The position numbers and the translations under genes are program-made. Positions 46,601 to 58,069 of a stretch of 64,000 nucleotides of DNA are shown in pieces (positions within the stretch are counted from its first letter, which is position 1; each line of letters starts with the position of its first letter). Location of the stretch: the NCBI GenBank assembly GCA_029465975.1, contig CM055747.1, forward strand, positions 7,870,499-7,934,498, read 5' to 3'. The DNA comes from Dallia pectoralis. Its lineage: Eukaryota > Chordata > Actinopteri > Esociformes > Umbridae. The notes beneath the pieces are model-generated. The model saw only the letters and a list, made by a program, of their open reading frames with translations, was not told where the DNA came from and ran no database searches.

Positions 46601-47681
46601 GTCAAAGTGTGTGTGTGTGTGTTTATAGATTAGTCTTTTGTGCATTCAGATTGCCAACGCTGAGGGAACCGCACGACTGGCTCAGGTAGCTGTGGTAGCC
46701 TGTTTTTAGTGTAAAACATTCTTGTGACTTCGGGATTTAAGCTATGTGCGGTCCTGGCGCCATGCCATGCCAATGCCATGGTGCCAGAAAGCCATGGCAC
46801 CTCAAGACCTGGGTCTGTGCGAGTGGGGAAACCTGATGATACGAGTCTGCCGCTTAGAGACGTAGAGCTCCACGTTTCGTCTTCCAGACGTTGCCATCAG
46901 GATGGAGCGCCTCATTTGTCACCCATTTTTAGCAGCCTCATTCCTGGCCTGCCTCTTGGGGATAAATGCAGATAAAAGCAGTGTCAGTATCTTCTGCTGT
47001 AAAGAGGACAGCAAGCAAAAGGCAAAGGCAAAAAAAAAGAGAGTACGACAGAAGAGAGTGAGAGATCACACATTCCAAACTTCCACGCCGTAATGAGAAT
47101 GTTTTTTTTTCTTGTTCTTCATTTTTTCTTTAATGTCTGAAATAGAAAAATCGCACAGTCCACTTTCTCTCTGCCTTGATCGTCAGTCTGTATTGGTGAG
47201 AAAGTTGCTTTATTTAGCTGCGTGAAAAGCGATGGGTTTTCTCTGTACACACAGAGCTGTCTTTACTCAACCTCCTCTCCCGGAAGAGGCTTAATTCTCT
47301 CCCTCTCTCTGAAAACCAGGTTGCCTCCGCGGGCATTTCAGAGTCGAGCTGAAAGGCTCAGGAAAAAAAGGACATGTCAGAATTCTGGAAAGTGTAATAG
47401 TGTTTAGGCGTAGTAAACAACCCCGCTCCCGTCTGGTCTGACAGTCTGTCTAGAGCAGCCGGATCGAGGTCGGCCTCACAGACGTTTCAGAACCTAAAGG
47501 CACCTTGAAGAATAAAACAAAATAAGGCCTTTTTTCCGCTAAGAGTTTTGGTAAACATTTTGATTTAAACCGGTTGAGATTTATTATTCACTCGGGCTTC
47601 TTTGCCATGAAAGCTGTTGAGTTAGACGGTTAAAGGACATCCTGAAAAGGCTGTTTTGTTAGATACTGATCTATATATATA
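43606..47681. other. Unassigned intronic sequence, about 4 kb
   Basis: No gene recognised. Holds GT/GC runs at 44548-44605, CA runs at 44778-44805 and 45349-45375, an ATTCAGAGATTC-type short repeat at 45144-45205 and the hairpin at 45261-45337. Frames up to 101 codons show no domain. Confidence 0.45.
45261..45337. repeat. Imperfect hairpin (about 22-bp arms)
   Basis: The left arm CTATGGAAAATAATATATTT then TGGTCTGT (45261-45288) pairs with the right arm ACGGACCATATTATTTTCCAT (45315-45335). There is one 4-nt bulge, and 26 nt lie between the arms. Small enough for a short transposon remnant or a small hairpin RNA; no evidence of expression. Confidence 0.7.
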
Positions 47682-49157
47682 CAGACACAACATTATGACC
47701 ACCTGCCTAATATTTTGGAGGTCCCCTTTTGCTGCCAAGACAACCCTGACCTGTCGAGGACTCCACTAGACCACTAGAAGGTGTGCTGTGGTATCTGGCA
47801 CCAAGGCAGATTCTGTACGTTGCATTGGGCTTTCGTGGATTGGACTTGTTTGTCCAGCACATCCCACAGATGCCGAATTTAATTGAAATTCTGGTGAATT
47901 TGGAGGCCAAGTCGACACCTTGAACTTGTTGTAGTGTTCCTCAAACCATTCCGGAACCGTTCCTGCTTTGTGGCAGGGTGCTGAGAGAGGCCAATGGCAT
48001 CAGGGTACAGGGTCCATGAAAAGGTGTACAACGTCTGCGACGATGCTTAGGTATGCGGCATGTGTCAAAGAGACATACACATTATGGTAGAGAAAATGAG
48101 TGAAATACACGAGTCGAACGGATTACCTTTTCAGATGGTTTATTAAAAGAATTTAACACAACAATAAACTCTTTGCCCTGTCCTAAGTCCTACTCGCGCG
48201 AGTTGAATCAGAAGAAGAGAAAGTTTGAGCGGGCTGCCTCCTTTTAAAACCTCTAGGAAGCTCCTCCTAGCTTGTTTCAGAAGCGCCTCCCAACTCAGGT
48301 AAAATACTTCCTGTTTACAAGCACGAACTACTCATTACCGCCCCTAATGGTCGGATGACTAAAATACAGTTACTACTAACACACGGACTAAACACCTCAT
48401 AATAATAAATGTAAACTTAAGAATAAGAGATAAAATGTAAACAAAATGTAAACAATCAATGCTATAGAATATTAATGAGGTAAACATAATAATAATGTAA
48501 AAGAGATTAAGAAATATAAAATGTAAACAACCTGAAATTCTACCACAACATGAACGTCAGGACCAAAAGCCTTCTTCCCATAGTGCATCCTGGTGCCATC
48601 CTAAGCCACCCAGAAACACTCAACCATCCATGCGATGTAAAAACAAATGTGATTCATCAGACCAGGGCACCTTCTTCCATTGCTCCGTGGTCCAGTTCTG
48701 ATGCTCACGGGTCCATTGTAGGCAGGTTCAGCAGTGGACTGAGTCAGCATGGGCACCCTGACTGGTCTGTGGTTACGCAGGCCCGTATGAAACAAACTGC
48801 CATGCACTCTGTGTTCTGAAACCGTTACATCAGAACCTGCATACAGTAGCTCATCTGTTGGATCAGACCACACGGACCACATTTGGTGGTTCTGACCACT
48901 GCATACATGGAACACCCCAGAACAGCTGCAGTTTCTGAGATGCTCTGACCCAGTCGTCTAGCCATCACAATCTGGCCCTTGCCAAAGTCTCTCAGATCCT
49001 CAGACGTGCCCATTTTCCCTGCTTCACATCAAGTTTGAGGACAACATGTCCACCTGCTGCCTGATATATCCCACCCACTGACATATGCCTTGATAACAAC
49101 ATTATCAGGGTTATTCACTTCATCTGTCAGTGGTCATAATAATATTGCTAATCGATG
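47682..49157 (-). mobile_element. Tc1-like transposon (family with ATTATGACCAC ends), interrupted
   Basis: Left end CAGACACAACATTATGACCA at 47682 with TA before it. The right end at 49157 (followed by TA) reads, reversed, CATCGATTAGCAATATTATT then ATGACCACTGACAGATGAAG. The minus strand carries the transposase N-terminus KGQIVMARRLGQSISETAA (about 48925-48985), which is its first helix-turn-helix. Middle and C-terminal DNA segments follow down to 47700. Stops and frameshifts abound. A 465-bp insert with a target duplication splits it (48083-48547). Without the insert its length is about 1.0 kb, so it has also suffered deletions. Related to the fragment at 8900-9330. Confidence 0.85.
48083..48547. 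mobile_element. 465-bp insert in the Tc1 copy, LTR-like
   Basis: Starts TATGGTAGAG and ends TTCTACCACA, giving near-matching inverted ends (T-A/G-TGGTAGA). It is flanked on both sides by ACAT (48079-48082 and 48548-48551), a 4-bp target duplication, and the Tc1 sequence resumes directly after it. It holds no coding region but has an AATAAA at 48162-48167. Size, TG...CA-type ends (first G mutated) and a 4-bp duplication suit a solo LTR of a Ty3/Gypsy-type retrotransposon. A small non-autonomous DNA element is the alternative. Confidence 0.7.
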
Positions 49158-49420
49158 TACAATATATGCTGTGTTTCGGACATGTTCATTGGATTATGAA
49201 GGAATGTGTTATTTCAATTCTGTGCTTAGAGAGCACGCTTCCTTAACTGATTATCAAAATCAGTTGAGACGACACAATGCTGAGACAACTGAAAAACTGA
49301 AAATCCCATCGGTAGTGAAGATATTAGAGTTAGAAGAATAGGGCTTGGAGAAGAGCGTGACATTAACAGATACAGACGACATAGGCACGTTGGATGTACA
49401 GATTTTCTGTTACGCTGATG
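49158..49420. other. Unassigned intronic sequence
   Basis: AT-rich spacer; nothing recognised. Confidence 0.4.
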
Positions 49421-49480
49421 TGTTACCCATTTGGTGTTACCCATTTGGTGTTACTTATTTGGTGTTACTTATTTGGTGTT
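49421..49480. repeat. 14-bp minisatellite, left part
   Basis: Four copies of a GTTACCCATTTGGT or GTTACTTATTTGGT unit. The same repeat resumes at 50262 beyond the inserted segment. Confidence 0.9.
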
Positions 49481-50261
49481 TGTCACGATCTGCCTTTTGG
49501 CAGATGGCAAGGAATAGACACAATTGCAGAGAATAATTTCCAAAACAGGGTTTTTATTCTCATCCAGGCAGAACAGGCACTGAACATCAGAACTGAAACA
49601 CTGAAACAACAAAACCAAGGAGTAAACTCAAAACAGGAATACCACAAACTAAAACACAAGAAATCATGGACTAGAACCGAACTAAACACAAACGGACTAA
49701 CAGACAGAACACAGCATGAAACACAAAGACTCTAACAGGACTGACAGTGAATGAAACCTCAAGGACTACTAAACGGTTACAGTAACTAGAAACAAAGACA
49801 GAACTAATAAACCTAGACACAGACTATGCACCACAACCAGACAAACCCAACCAATACACAGACTGACAGGAATACAGTACTAAGCACAAAACCTCCATAC
49901 AAACAAACAGACTCAAGACAAACGAACCAACATACCTTAACAAAGCCCGACACTCAGTGACACAGGGAAGACTAAATACTTGAACGAACAAGGAAATACA
50001 TCTAACAAACGACAAAGTAACATGCATACCGACATGGAACGCAGACATGACACAGACATAGAACTAGAACCCAACGTACCTGAAACAATGACCGACACAG
50101 ACAAACTGACACAGACCAAGCTAAATGCAGACACTAACGAACTGAACACAGAACAGGTGAGAAACAAACACAGGTGTAAGACATTGTCCTTGAATAATTC
50201 TCACTGCTGGCAAGGGGAGTGGCCACACTGGGATAGAGGGGAACAGAGGCAGTCTCTTACA
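49481..50261. mobile_element. Insert of about 780 bp inside the 14-bp minisatellite
   Basis: Begins TGTCACGATCTGCCTTTTGG and ends GAGGCAGTCTCTTACAG. The start and the reverse complement of the end (TGTAAGAGACTGCCT) share 10 of 15 bases as imperfect inverted ends. The repeat sequence GTGTT borders both sides (49476-49480 and 50262-50266), which could be a 5-bp target duplication or simply the host repeat. The inside is A-rich (AACACAGA-type) with no recognised protein. A non-autonomous DNA element is likely. Confidence 0.6.
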
Positions 50262-50492
50262 GTGTTACTCATTTGGTGTTACCCGTTTGGTGTTACCCGT
50301 TTGGTGTTACCCGTTTGGTGTTACCCGTTTGGTGTTACCCGTTTCCCGTTTGGTGTTAAACATTTGGTGTTACACGTTTGGTGTTACACGTTTGCTGTTA
50401 CACGTTTGGTGTTTCCCGTTTGATGTTACCCGTTTGACGTTACACATTTGGTGTTACACATTTGTTGTTACCCATTTGACGTTACACTAATG
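50262..50492. repeat. 14-bp minisatellite, right part
   Basis: About 16 units of GTTACCCGTTTGGT with CAT/CGT, ACA/CCC and GACG/GATG variants, one shortened near 50343. Confidence 0.92.
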
Positions 50493-52660
50493 CTTTCAGA
50501 CGTTTCCAAACATGGTACAGTGCAACCATCCATGGTACAACCATCCAGAATTCATCCATATAACACAATAACACATGTGGACGTTTATTGTCCTCTCACA
50601 CAGGAGGCTAAGTCAACAAAAAAATAAGAGGATCTCTTGACGTAAGAGAGGAGAGAGAGAGAGCGTGTGATGGCGCAATTTCGAAATGAGGCAATCCCCG
50701 AACGACACGCATGCTCTCGCCCACTTAATCCAATTGAGTTTAAAATGTTGTGGTTAACTCGCTCATAAGTAAACAAATAATGGAGTTTGGGTACTGTAAA
50801 CTCTCGGCTTCCTCTTTTTCTCCCTGGCACGGCAGGAGCACCTCTGCTCCTCTGAGAGTAAAGGAACACTAGACACGCTGTCCTGCTGGACTCGAGCCAA
50901 CGGGCACCTCACCGTGTGTGAATTGTGCAAGCTGCGAGAACACTATTATTAGCATAAGTGTATAGGGCTTTTGTTCTGTGGATGTTTTCTTCTCCCCTTC
51001 CGATTTCCTGCCATGTCTTGCCACGGGTAGTGAGCGAGGTATCTGGGGATGTGACGGGGCACGGGGGATCTGGCTACAGGTTCAATCTGTTCATCGCACA
51101 TTTATTGGCTGTGATCGGCTGTAACAGCAGTAATGGACCAGTGAGGTTTCGTGCACGTCGTTACAATTCGTCAACGCATCGACAGATTCGGCGTGAATAT
51201 TTTCAATTGAAGTAGGCGGCGTGCGTTCTCAAAATACACATGAGGAGCACATTCAAGTCTTGGTCGAAATGAAATGCATCTAAAGGCTGGCACAGATGTA
51301 GCACGATGTGTCGCCCTGTGCGTCTGCTTCTGATTCATAATGATCATCTGAATCAAACGCAGGAATGAATCGGGTCACTGTGTGGATCACACAGTGACAA
51401 AAGGCCACGCTGAACTGGGTGTGTGTGTGTGCGCTCACCCACTTGGTCACGCCTGTGCGAGTGCGTGTGTGGGGAAATATACCGTTTTTTTGCCGTGGCA
51501 AGATGCCCACAGCGGTTTATGGCCACAGTCCCAATTTCATTTACTAAGTATCAAATGACTGTTGGCAAAGGGTGTATTGGGATGAATGGGGCAAACGTTC
51601 CACGGTACCGTACCAAAGTGTACGCTTGAAAGAAGATTGAACGTCCACCAACACGTCGTCATTTGTTAACTGACCACAAATCGTGAAACGCGTTTATGTT
51701 GAAATCGGTCTGTAGTACCGAGGCCATATCCGAAAATTTGACTGACGAGCCCTACTCATCTACTTGCCCAGTTCGGAAGTTCTTGTCTTCCCCATAGAAC
51801 CCAAATGCAGGAAACACATAGTATTATAGTATACTATTGACAATTCATAGTATACTATTGACAGTGGAGGATTAGTCAGCATGATGTCAGCCATTGTTTC
51901 CCAACCATCTGAATCAAGGCCTATACAGGAGATGTCTAAACCCTTTCGGAGAAATATATCTATTTGCATGCGGGCGTCAACATTACTGACGGATCAGGCG
52001 AAATGTGGGGGAAACACCAGACCGTTTGAAGAGTGATTGATCGAATGGGAGGTGACGCAGGGGTTTTTGGCCTGCTGTGTGTATAAAACCGCTCAGAAAA
52101 TAGCAACTGGTTGACCTGATCCCGAGCCTCATCTGGAGTGGAAAACGAACGCCTGCCTCTATGTTTCTCTATGTTTCTCGGTCTTCCTAAACATATGACA
52201 AATCTTTTGAACTTCTAGTTTTTAAGAACATACACTTTATAACAGATGTTGTTGTGGTTCAAGTGAAATGCTTGTGTATCCAGTATGAGTGGATTAGAGT
52301 AGTACATATATTACTTACACAATTCCAAAGCACCAAAATAAGTAAACAGTATATGACATTAAACAAGATGGAAACTGAACCTGTGTTCGCGATACATGGC
52401 TCAGCGTTTACTCAATGTGTGTGTACATATAGAGGGACTATGTGTGTGTGTGTGTGTGTTTGTCTGTCGGTTTGTGAGTGTGTGTACATTAAGACTGTGA
52501 GCGGGTGGTGTAGGGCATCCTGGTAGATGAGCTGAAGAGTAGATTTGTGTACCAACGTTTGATTGCGCAAAAGGGTTTTACAGTGCAGATTGGAATGCAG
52601 GGAAGATTGGCAGTTTGTGTAACAGTTTGATGCCTGGGGATAGTAGCTTTCTTTCAATAT
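50493..52660. other. Unassigned intronic sequence
   Basis: No gene recognised. A short GA run lies at 50648-50661, and GT runs at 51419-51432 and 52441-52500. A 14-bp direct repeat (CATAGTATACTATTGACA type) occurs at about 51824-51862. Confidence 0.45.
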
Positions 52661-52663
52661 GTC

Positions 52664-53475
52664 TGTCTTGATCCGAATCAGAAAGAGTTTTATTTCCAAG
52701 TAAGTTTACAACAAACAAGACATTTTCTCTGGCCTGTTAATGCAAAAATGAATACATACATGACGAACAAATATGAACGATGCACTACAATAAAATATGA
52801 AATTATGCAAGGTTCAAATGAGCACGCTGTAGACAGCCTACTGCTGTAGGGAATGAACAGTTCTTCTGGCGAGAGGTTTTGGTCTTCAGAACTCTCTTCT
52901 TCTGCCAGAGAGGGGGGATCTGAATAGTCCAGCTCCAGGGTGAGAGGGGTCGGCACCAATCTTTGCTGCCTGCTTCAACTTCCCGGAGATGTGTAGTTCG
53001 CGTAGAGATGGCAGATTTGCATCAATGAACAACTCCGCAGAGTACCAGATGGAGATGGAGTTCAAGATGGACTCAATGATGGTGGTGTAAAAGCTCATGA
53101 CGCAAGAAGTACATCTTCTGTGGTGCTTTCTTTGTGAGCAAGGTGTTTACTAACCCGCTTGAGGTCTTGGGCGATGGTGTTGCTAAGGAAGCGAAAGGAC
53201 TCCACAGTGTTGTCTGGGAAGCCACCCAGGAAAGTGCTGCTGAGCTTCTCCAAAAGTCCCCCTTCATCTCCGATGTCTTTTAGAAATGCTTGGACCAACT
53301 TTGTTTGCTAGATGGTCAGAACCACATTTGGTTGGCAAAGCAACAAAGAGGATTGTGGTCATCTGACGTTAGAACCCCGTTGTGTCGTCAGCGTACTTTA
53401 GGCAGGAGAGAGTGAAGGTCAGGAGGCAGAGCACATGTCCTTGGGGGGCCCCAGTGTTGAGGGCTGGCAGATGAA
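52664..53475 (-). mobile_element. LINE (non-LTR retrotransposon) fragment with reverse-transcriptase remains
   Basis: On the minus strand a K-Y-A-D-D-T-T motif (YADD at 53384-53395) marks the catalytic site of a reverse transcriptase. Downstream of it, in shifted frames, come VESFRFLSNTIAQDL (about 53155-53200), YTTIIESILNSISIWYSAE (about 53040-53095), LPSLRELHISGKLKQ (about 52975-53015) and DPSHPG...SGRR (about 52890-52950), the usual C-terminal order of L2/Rex-type fish LINEs. The element's 3' end is near 52664 with GAATCAGAAAGAGTTTTATT on the + strand. It is 5' truncated and frameshifted, hence dead. The exact clade is not resolved. Confidence 0.82.
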
Positions 53476-54772
53476 GTAGCTCAAGCTCTTTAGGTGGGAA
53501 ATTTTTTCAACATTTGAGATTTGTCACATGTTAAAGATAACATATAACCTTGAATGTTTTACTGTTACTGAGGTTTATGTGTTAAAACACAACATTTGGG
53601 ATTGGTTCATTTCAATGTCCGGCTTTTTTATCATTTAAATGTAAAACCGGAATTCCAGCATTCAAGTCCGAGTGTGTCCTGAATCAAGCAGTCTATTGAT
53701 CCCCTTGCCATGTTTCGTCAACACGTGACAGTGGAGGTCACCACAAGCATGTGGGGTAAAGAGACGTTTGAGATTCATCGTACATACCCTGTATTGAGCA
53801 CCATTAGTTACAAGTATTAAGATGGTAATATATATATATACACTTTTTAATCCATTAACAATCTGCAAAACTGTAATTGCTTTGTTATTATTTTTATAGA
53901 TATTTTTTGGCATTCTATGCCAAACTGGATGAGAAAGGGGTGAAAGTCACTGTTACGCAACCCAAATACGTTCCGTGGCTTTTCCGAACTCACATTTTAC
54001 TATGTTAAAGGTCGATGAAGCTTTTGCCAAGTGCTCAAATGCAACACTCAATATGCTCATATGATTACCAAACCTGGTTAACGTAATCAACGTCACTTAG
54101 CTTTTCCTCCATCACATAGGTGCCAGAACATCTGGAAGGGAGAGACAGATCGGGGCCCGGGCAACAACACCAACACTCGGTCACCTGGTTGGAAAAAACG
54201 AGACACACTTTTCACATCAAAGTGACGTTGGATTTGCTTTTGTGTTGAAGACAGGTTCTCCCTGGGCTACAGTGCATGAGTCATGCAGAGACGCTCCCAG
54301 ACTTGACTAACGTAGTCTGGTACATACATAGTGGACGTTACCATACCGGTAGCCATATAAGTTGTGTATTCAGTCATTTTAATCGCCCTCTCACTGGGTC
54401 ACCAGTAACCAGTTTAGCTAAGCTAAACCCAAGAGCTTCTTGGGTCACTGTCTCACAAATAGCAAACAGCAGTTAACCGTCATCCTATTTTTTCTCTGTG
54501 CCAATACAATATTTGGCAACACTTTGTTTTAAGGTGTCATTATTACAGCATACTTACGTACATAATTACACTGTAACAAGTATTGTTACAGCGTAATAAT
54601 ATAACACTATAGTGTAACTGGTAGTTGTTAAGGTATGTAATAACACTCGTGTAACAAAGCACACGTGTTACTAAACTTGTTACATTTCCAAGAAATCACA
54701 GTTTTGGTGTTTCTTTAGTTTCATCATAATTTGATGGACTAAAATCAGGGTAACATCAAATGATTTTCCCGG
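53476..54772. other. Unassigned intronic sequence
   Basis: No gene recognised. A (TA)n lies at 53829-53840. The stretch 54520-54690 is rich in TGTTAC/GTAACA motifs in both orientations and may belong to a decayed element bordering the next feature. Confidence 0.45.
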
Positions 54773-56457
54773 GCACACACCCAATAGCCTGCTTACCTAC
54801 CCGTCAACATGCACTGGTCAAAATATCTCTTTTCAACGTTGCTGCCAGTACTTTCCTCAAAAAAATATATGTCACGTGGGATAAATTGGAGTACTATGCC
54901 AAAAATTAACGTAGGTAAACCTCAATAATTCTATTTGAAGTGTAGTCATGTTGGTGAAGTATATTTTAAGTTCCAACAGTTGTTTGGGATTAGGCAAGTT
55001 AGCAATTATAGTAAACAAGAGCGAATCCTATTGAAAGTATTTTCATCAAAGAAAAAGTCTCTGGATTTCTGTTCTTAGTACATTACACGTTCAGAAAACA
55101 TTGCCCTTGATATTAGCCTTGTTTAAGCACATTTTACATGGATGTAGGCTACTAACATTAGCACACCAGATGGTACAACTAACTTGTGGATTCTTTTGAA
55201 CTTTATTACCTAGAAAAGTTTGATATTTTCGAAAAATTTTCATGTTTCTGATAACAAATTGATACTTGTATTTACCAAGGTGCTATTCGGTTGATTGAAT
55301 ATATATTTAAAGACATTCCTAATGTTGCAAGTATCACTGTTCACTGTTGTGAATGACTGATATTAGAATGAATTATTAACATTAAATATCAACAAAAGGA
55401 ACATTTTCAGCAGCCATTGCTTTAGCCATCTTGTACATGGGAATAAACTAGCTTCATTTTAATTTACCAAATTTTACCCATTATTGATTTTGCAAAAGTT
55501 TTTTTTTAATCCATTCAACAACTTATCATACAGGTTAAAGAATTATCACAACTATAATTTATACAGGGAGCTAGCTAACCTCAGCTAATTCCCCACTGAA
55601 AAAATGGGGAATTAGCAGATGTGATACAAAAGAGTGGACATTTGGCATGTATCTAGCCGAACTATAGAGCTGCTATTATAGCTAAATTATGATTTGTCAA
55701 GTGCTTTCAAGAAATATACAGCTAGCTCCCTGTATACATTATAATTGTGACAATTGTTTAACCTGAACTATGTGTGTATGTTAATTGAAAAGTGACTGGG
55801 TTAACTAGCTAGCTAGTAATAACGTAATTACCCTCTTATCAAGCTAGCTAGCTCTGCATCTTGCTAATTGTGCACTGAAATGTAAATTGATAGCTACAGT
55901 GTCGTGGCTACATATGTAGCTAGCTAACATTACTGTAGCTACCGTACTGAAAATATATTTATGAATGATTAGCAATTACAACCTCAAATGACCATACTAA
56001 GAAACAATGTTAGTACAGCATTAATATTTTTCATCAGTTTATACCTTTACAGTATTTTCAGATTTTTTATAACAATGTTAAAAAAACAGTTTTAAATAAA
56101 GATGTCCTAAATACTCTATACTCCTCTTTAAAATGGCACAGTATTAGCTACAATGGTATTCTATTGTCAGACAGAGTAATTGTCTTTTTCAGTATACATT
56201 AATTACATGTACGTAACATCCAGTTACACTTCATTCTTAATCCCAAACAACTGTTGTTCCTTAAATTATACTTGACCAACATGACTACGCTTCAAAGACA
56301 GCTTATGAGGTTTACCTTCCGTTCATTTCTTGCAAAGTAAATATGTATCCCAGGTGGCATACTTAATTTTTAAGGTAAGTACTGGCAGCAACATTGACCA
56401 GAGATATTTCGTCTGGTGCAGATTGGTGGGTAAGTAAGCAGGCTATTGGGTGTGTGC
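54773..56457. mobile_element. Long inverted-repeat (foldback-like) DNA element, 1.7 kb
   Basis: The outer arms match in inverted orientation over about 230-250 bp: GCACACACCCAATAGCCTGC at 54773 versus the reverse complement of GCAGGCTATTGGGTGTGTGC (56438-56457), then TTGCTGCCAGTACTTTCCTC (about 54839) and AACAGTTGTTTGGGATTA (about 54977) with counterparts on the other side (56384 and 56246). A second, inner inverted repeat is centred at about 55600: CAGGTTAAAGAATTATCACA...GGGAGCTAGCTAA...CTAATTCCCC pairs with GGGGAATTAG...GCTAGCTCCC...TAACCTG, with about 100 bp extra on the right. No coding sequence. A non-autonomous DNA transposon with long terminal inverted repeats is the best reading. Confidence 0.78.
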
Positions 56458-56588
56458 TTTACTGTGAACATTTGTCGATGGAGACTTTTAGCATGTCTTT
56501 TCTTTACATTGTTTTCGATAATAACTCATCAGGAAGTCAGGTGTCGAACACTGGATATTTTTCACATCCAACAGGTACAAGCTCGAAG

Positions 56589-56831
56589 TTAGCGTAACCG
56601 TCTGACCGTAAATGCTGGAAACACTTTCGGAAATATAGTGGCCAAAACCACAGCACCAGGCTGAGCGTCAGGATTATCTAGTACTTGTAATACAGGCACA
56701 ACCTTGCCTCTGGCTAGATTGTTATCCAAGATTAGAGCAACGCCATTAATAGGAAGCTGGCGCTGTACACCAACTCTGAAACATCCACTCACTAGATCAG
56801 AAATCAAATAGACTTTATGTAAGGCACACAA
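56589..56831 (-). pseudogene. Ty3/Gypsy-like retrotransposon scrap
   Basis: An 80-codon minus-strand frame has the pattern V-G-V-Q-x-Q-L-P-I-N-G-V-A-L-I-L, then D-N-x-L-A-R-G-K-V and a later F-P-A-x-x-V. I recognise it from the protease-adjacent part of fish Gypsy-type polyproteins. No reverse transcriptase, integrase or LTR pair was found nearby, so this is a truncated relic. Its 5' side (57000-56832) has no clear match. Confidence 0.6.
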
Positions 56832-57512
56832 TCCATCTCGATCTCCCTCTATATTACACTAGAGTCAAAGACTCATCAAAACATTAAAGACTATTATTGA
56901 CTGAGCGACACCGATAACTCTCAATATCAAAATGGGCTGCGGTTTTCTCAAATCTGTCAGGGAAACGAGGCCTTTTAGTAGGAATAGGTCTTATGTTAAT
57001 GTGTTACTGTGATGATTAAGTACAAACAACCCTTACAAATGGTCTTAACCAAACAATTGTATGTGGTTTAGGGTTTGAAAGTGGTGTTCCACTTTATGAC
57101 AATAAAAACATGCACACTCCTCGTTTGGAGTCAGTCACGTATTTCCTGAGTAAAGGTTTAGATTATAGACAGGTGAGGATAAATGAGTCAATTCTCATTA
57201 CGGGGTGTGGGAAACAAAATTCTATGTGTTAACACAAATTAATCCGCAAGAATTTAATGATAACTTCAACACATTCTGGTTTAAGCAACCAATTTCTCCG
57301 AGAGGCTGTTTTTAAATTCCTTTAACAACATTAGTTCCTGAAGCCTTTCGACATAACACATATTACAGTGGTCAAACATCTCTAGGTCAGTTCAAAGCCA
57401 CTGCTATGCTTTAGGACGCACAAATGTAAGCCAACTTTATACTCACAAAACAGTGTAACTAAGGCAAAATGCCTGCTAACATCAAAGGTGATAACAGAAT
57501 CTGGGGTCTCAC
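56832..57512. other. Unassigned intronic sequence
   Basis: AT-rich; no gene recognised. Confidence 0.4.
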
Positions 57513-57600
57513 CTCGGGTGTAGCTCAGTGAGGTGGAGACGTAAATGTTCATGCTTGTACACTCTATGAAAACCAGAAATGGAGGTGGAAGAGGTGGGGC
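57513..57600 (-). other. Possible antisense exon, 88 bp, weak
   Basis: Read on the minus strand, this segment is preceded by TTTCGTTTGTCACAG and followed by GTGAGA, both good splice signals. It is open in one frame (APPLPPPFLVFIECTSMN and 11 more residues). I do not recognise the peptide and no partner exon was found. It is probably a chance pairing of splice-like signals. Confidence 0.2.
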
Positions 57601-58069
57601 CTGTGACAAACGAAAATAACACAGACACATTTGTAATATAAAGCAAATAAACAAGACAACCAATATACAAACCACCTAATATGATTTAAAAAAATAAAGC
57701 GTACACAACACAGGAAAGGCAAGAAAAGGGATTATTGGAACCAGGTCCATGAAAATAGAAAAAAAGTCCCTTGTCTACAACCAAACTTTCCTTATCAGCA
57801 CTAGTTCCTATCCAGCTGCCTGTTACCGAAAATACAGGGGTGACTCCCGCCCAGCTAACTTAGTGTCTAAAACTATTTGGCTGAAGGTGTCGGATCTTGA
57901 ACCAATGCCGTGACATTGGATGCAGGGATTTAGAAAAATGGATAGCTCTGGGTCATGTGATCTTAACTGCTAACATGTCATGAGGCCATTTTTGAATTCG
58001 ACCTTTTTTTACTTGACCTGAAACGAAATAAAATTGACCGCGATTGTGCCTCTATGTTTTTCTCTGCAG

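Larger units (their letters stand above)
34698..58069 (+). other. nrg2 intron 3 (23.4 kb)
   Basis: Runs from GTGAGT at 34698 to TCTCTGCAG at 58069. Most of its identifiable content is mobile elements and tandem repeats, listed one by one. No other exon of nrg2 or of another gene was recognised with confidence. One splice-flanked minus-strand segment at 57513-57600 is noted as a weak candidate. Confidence 0.85.

Noticed and set aside
57512..57530. tRNA-like A box (GGGTGTAGCTCAGTGAGG)
   Set aside because: No B box at the right distance and no cloverleaf; probably chance.
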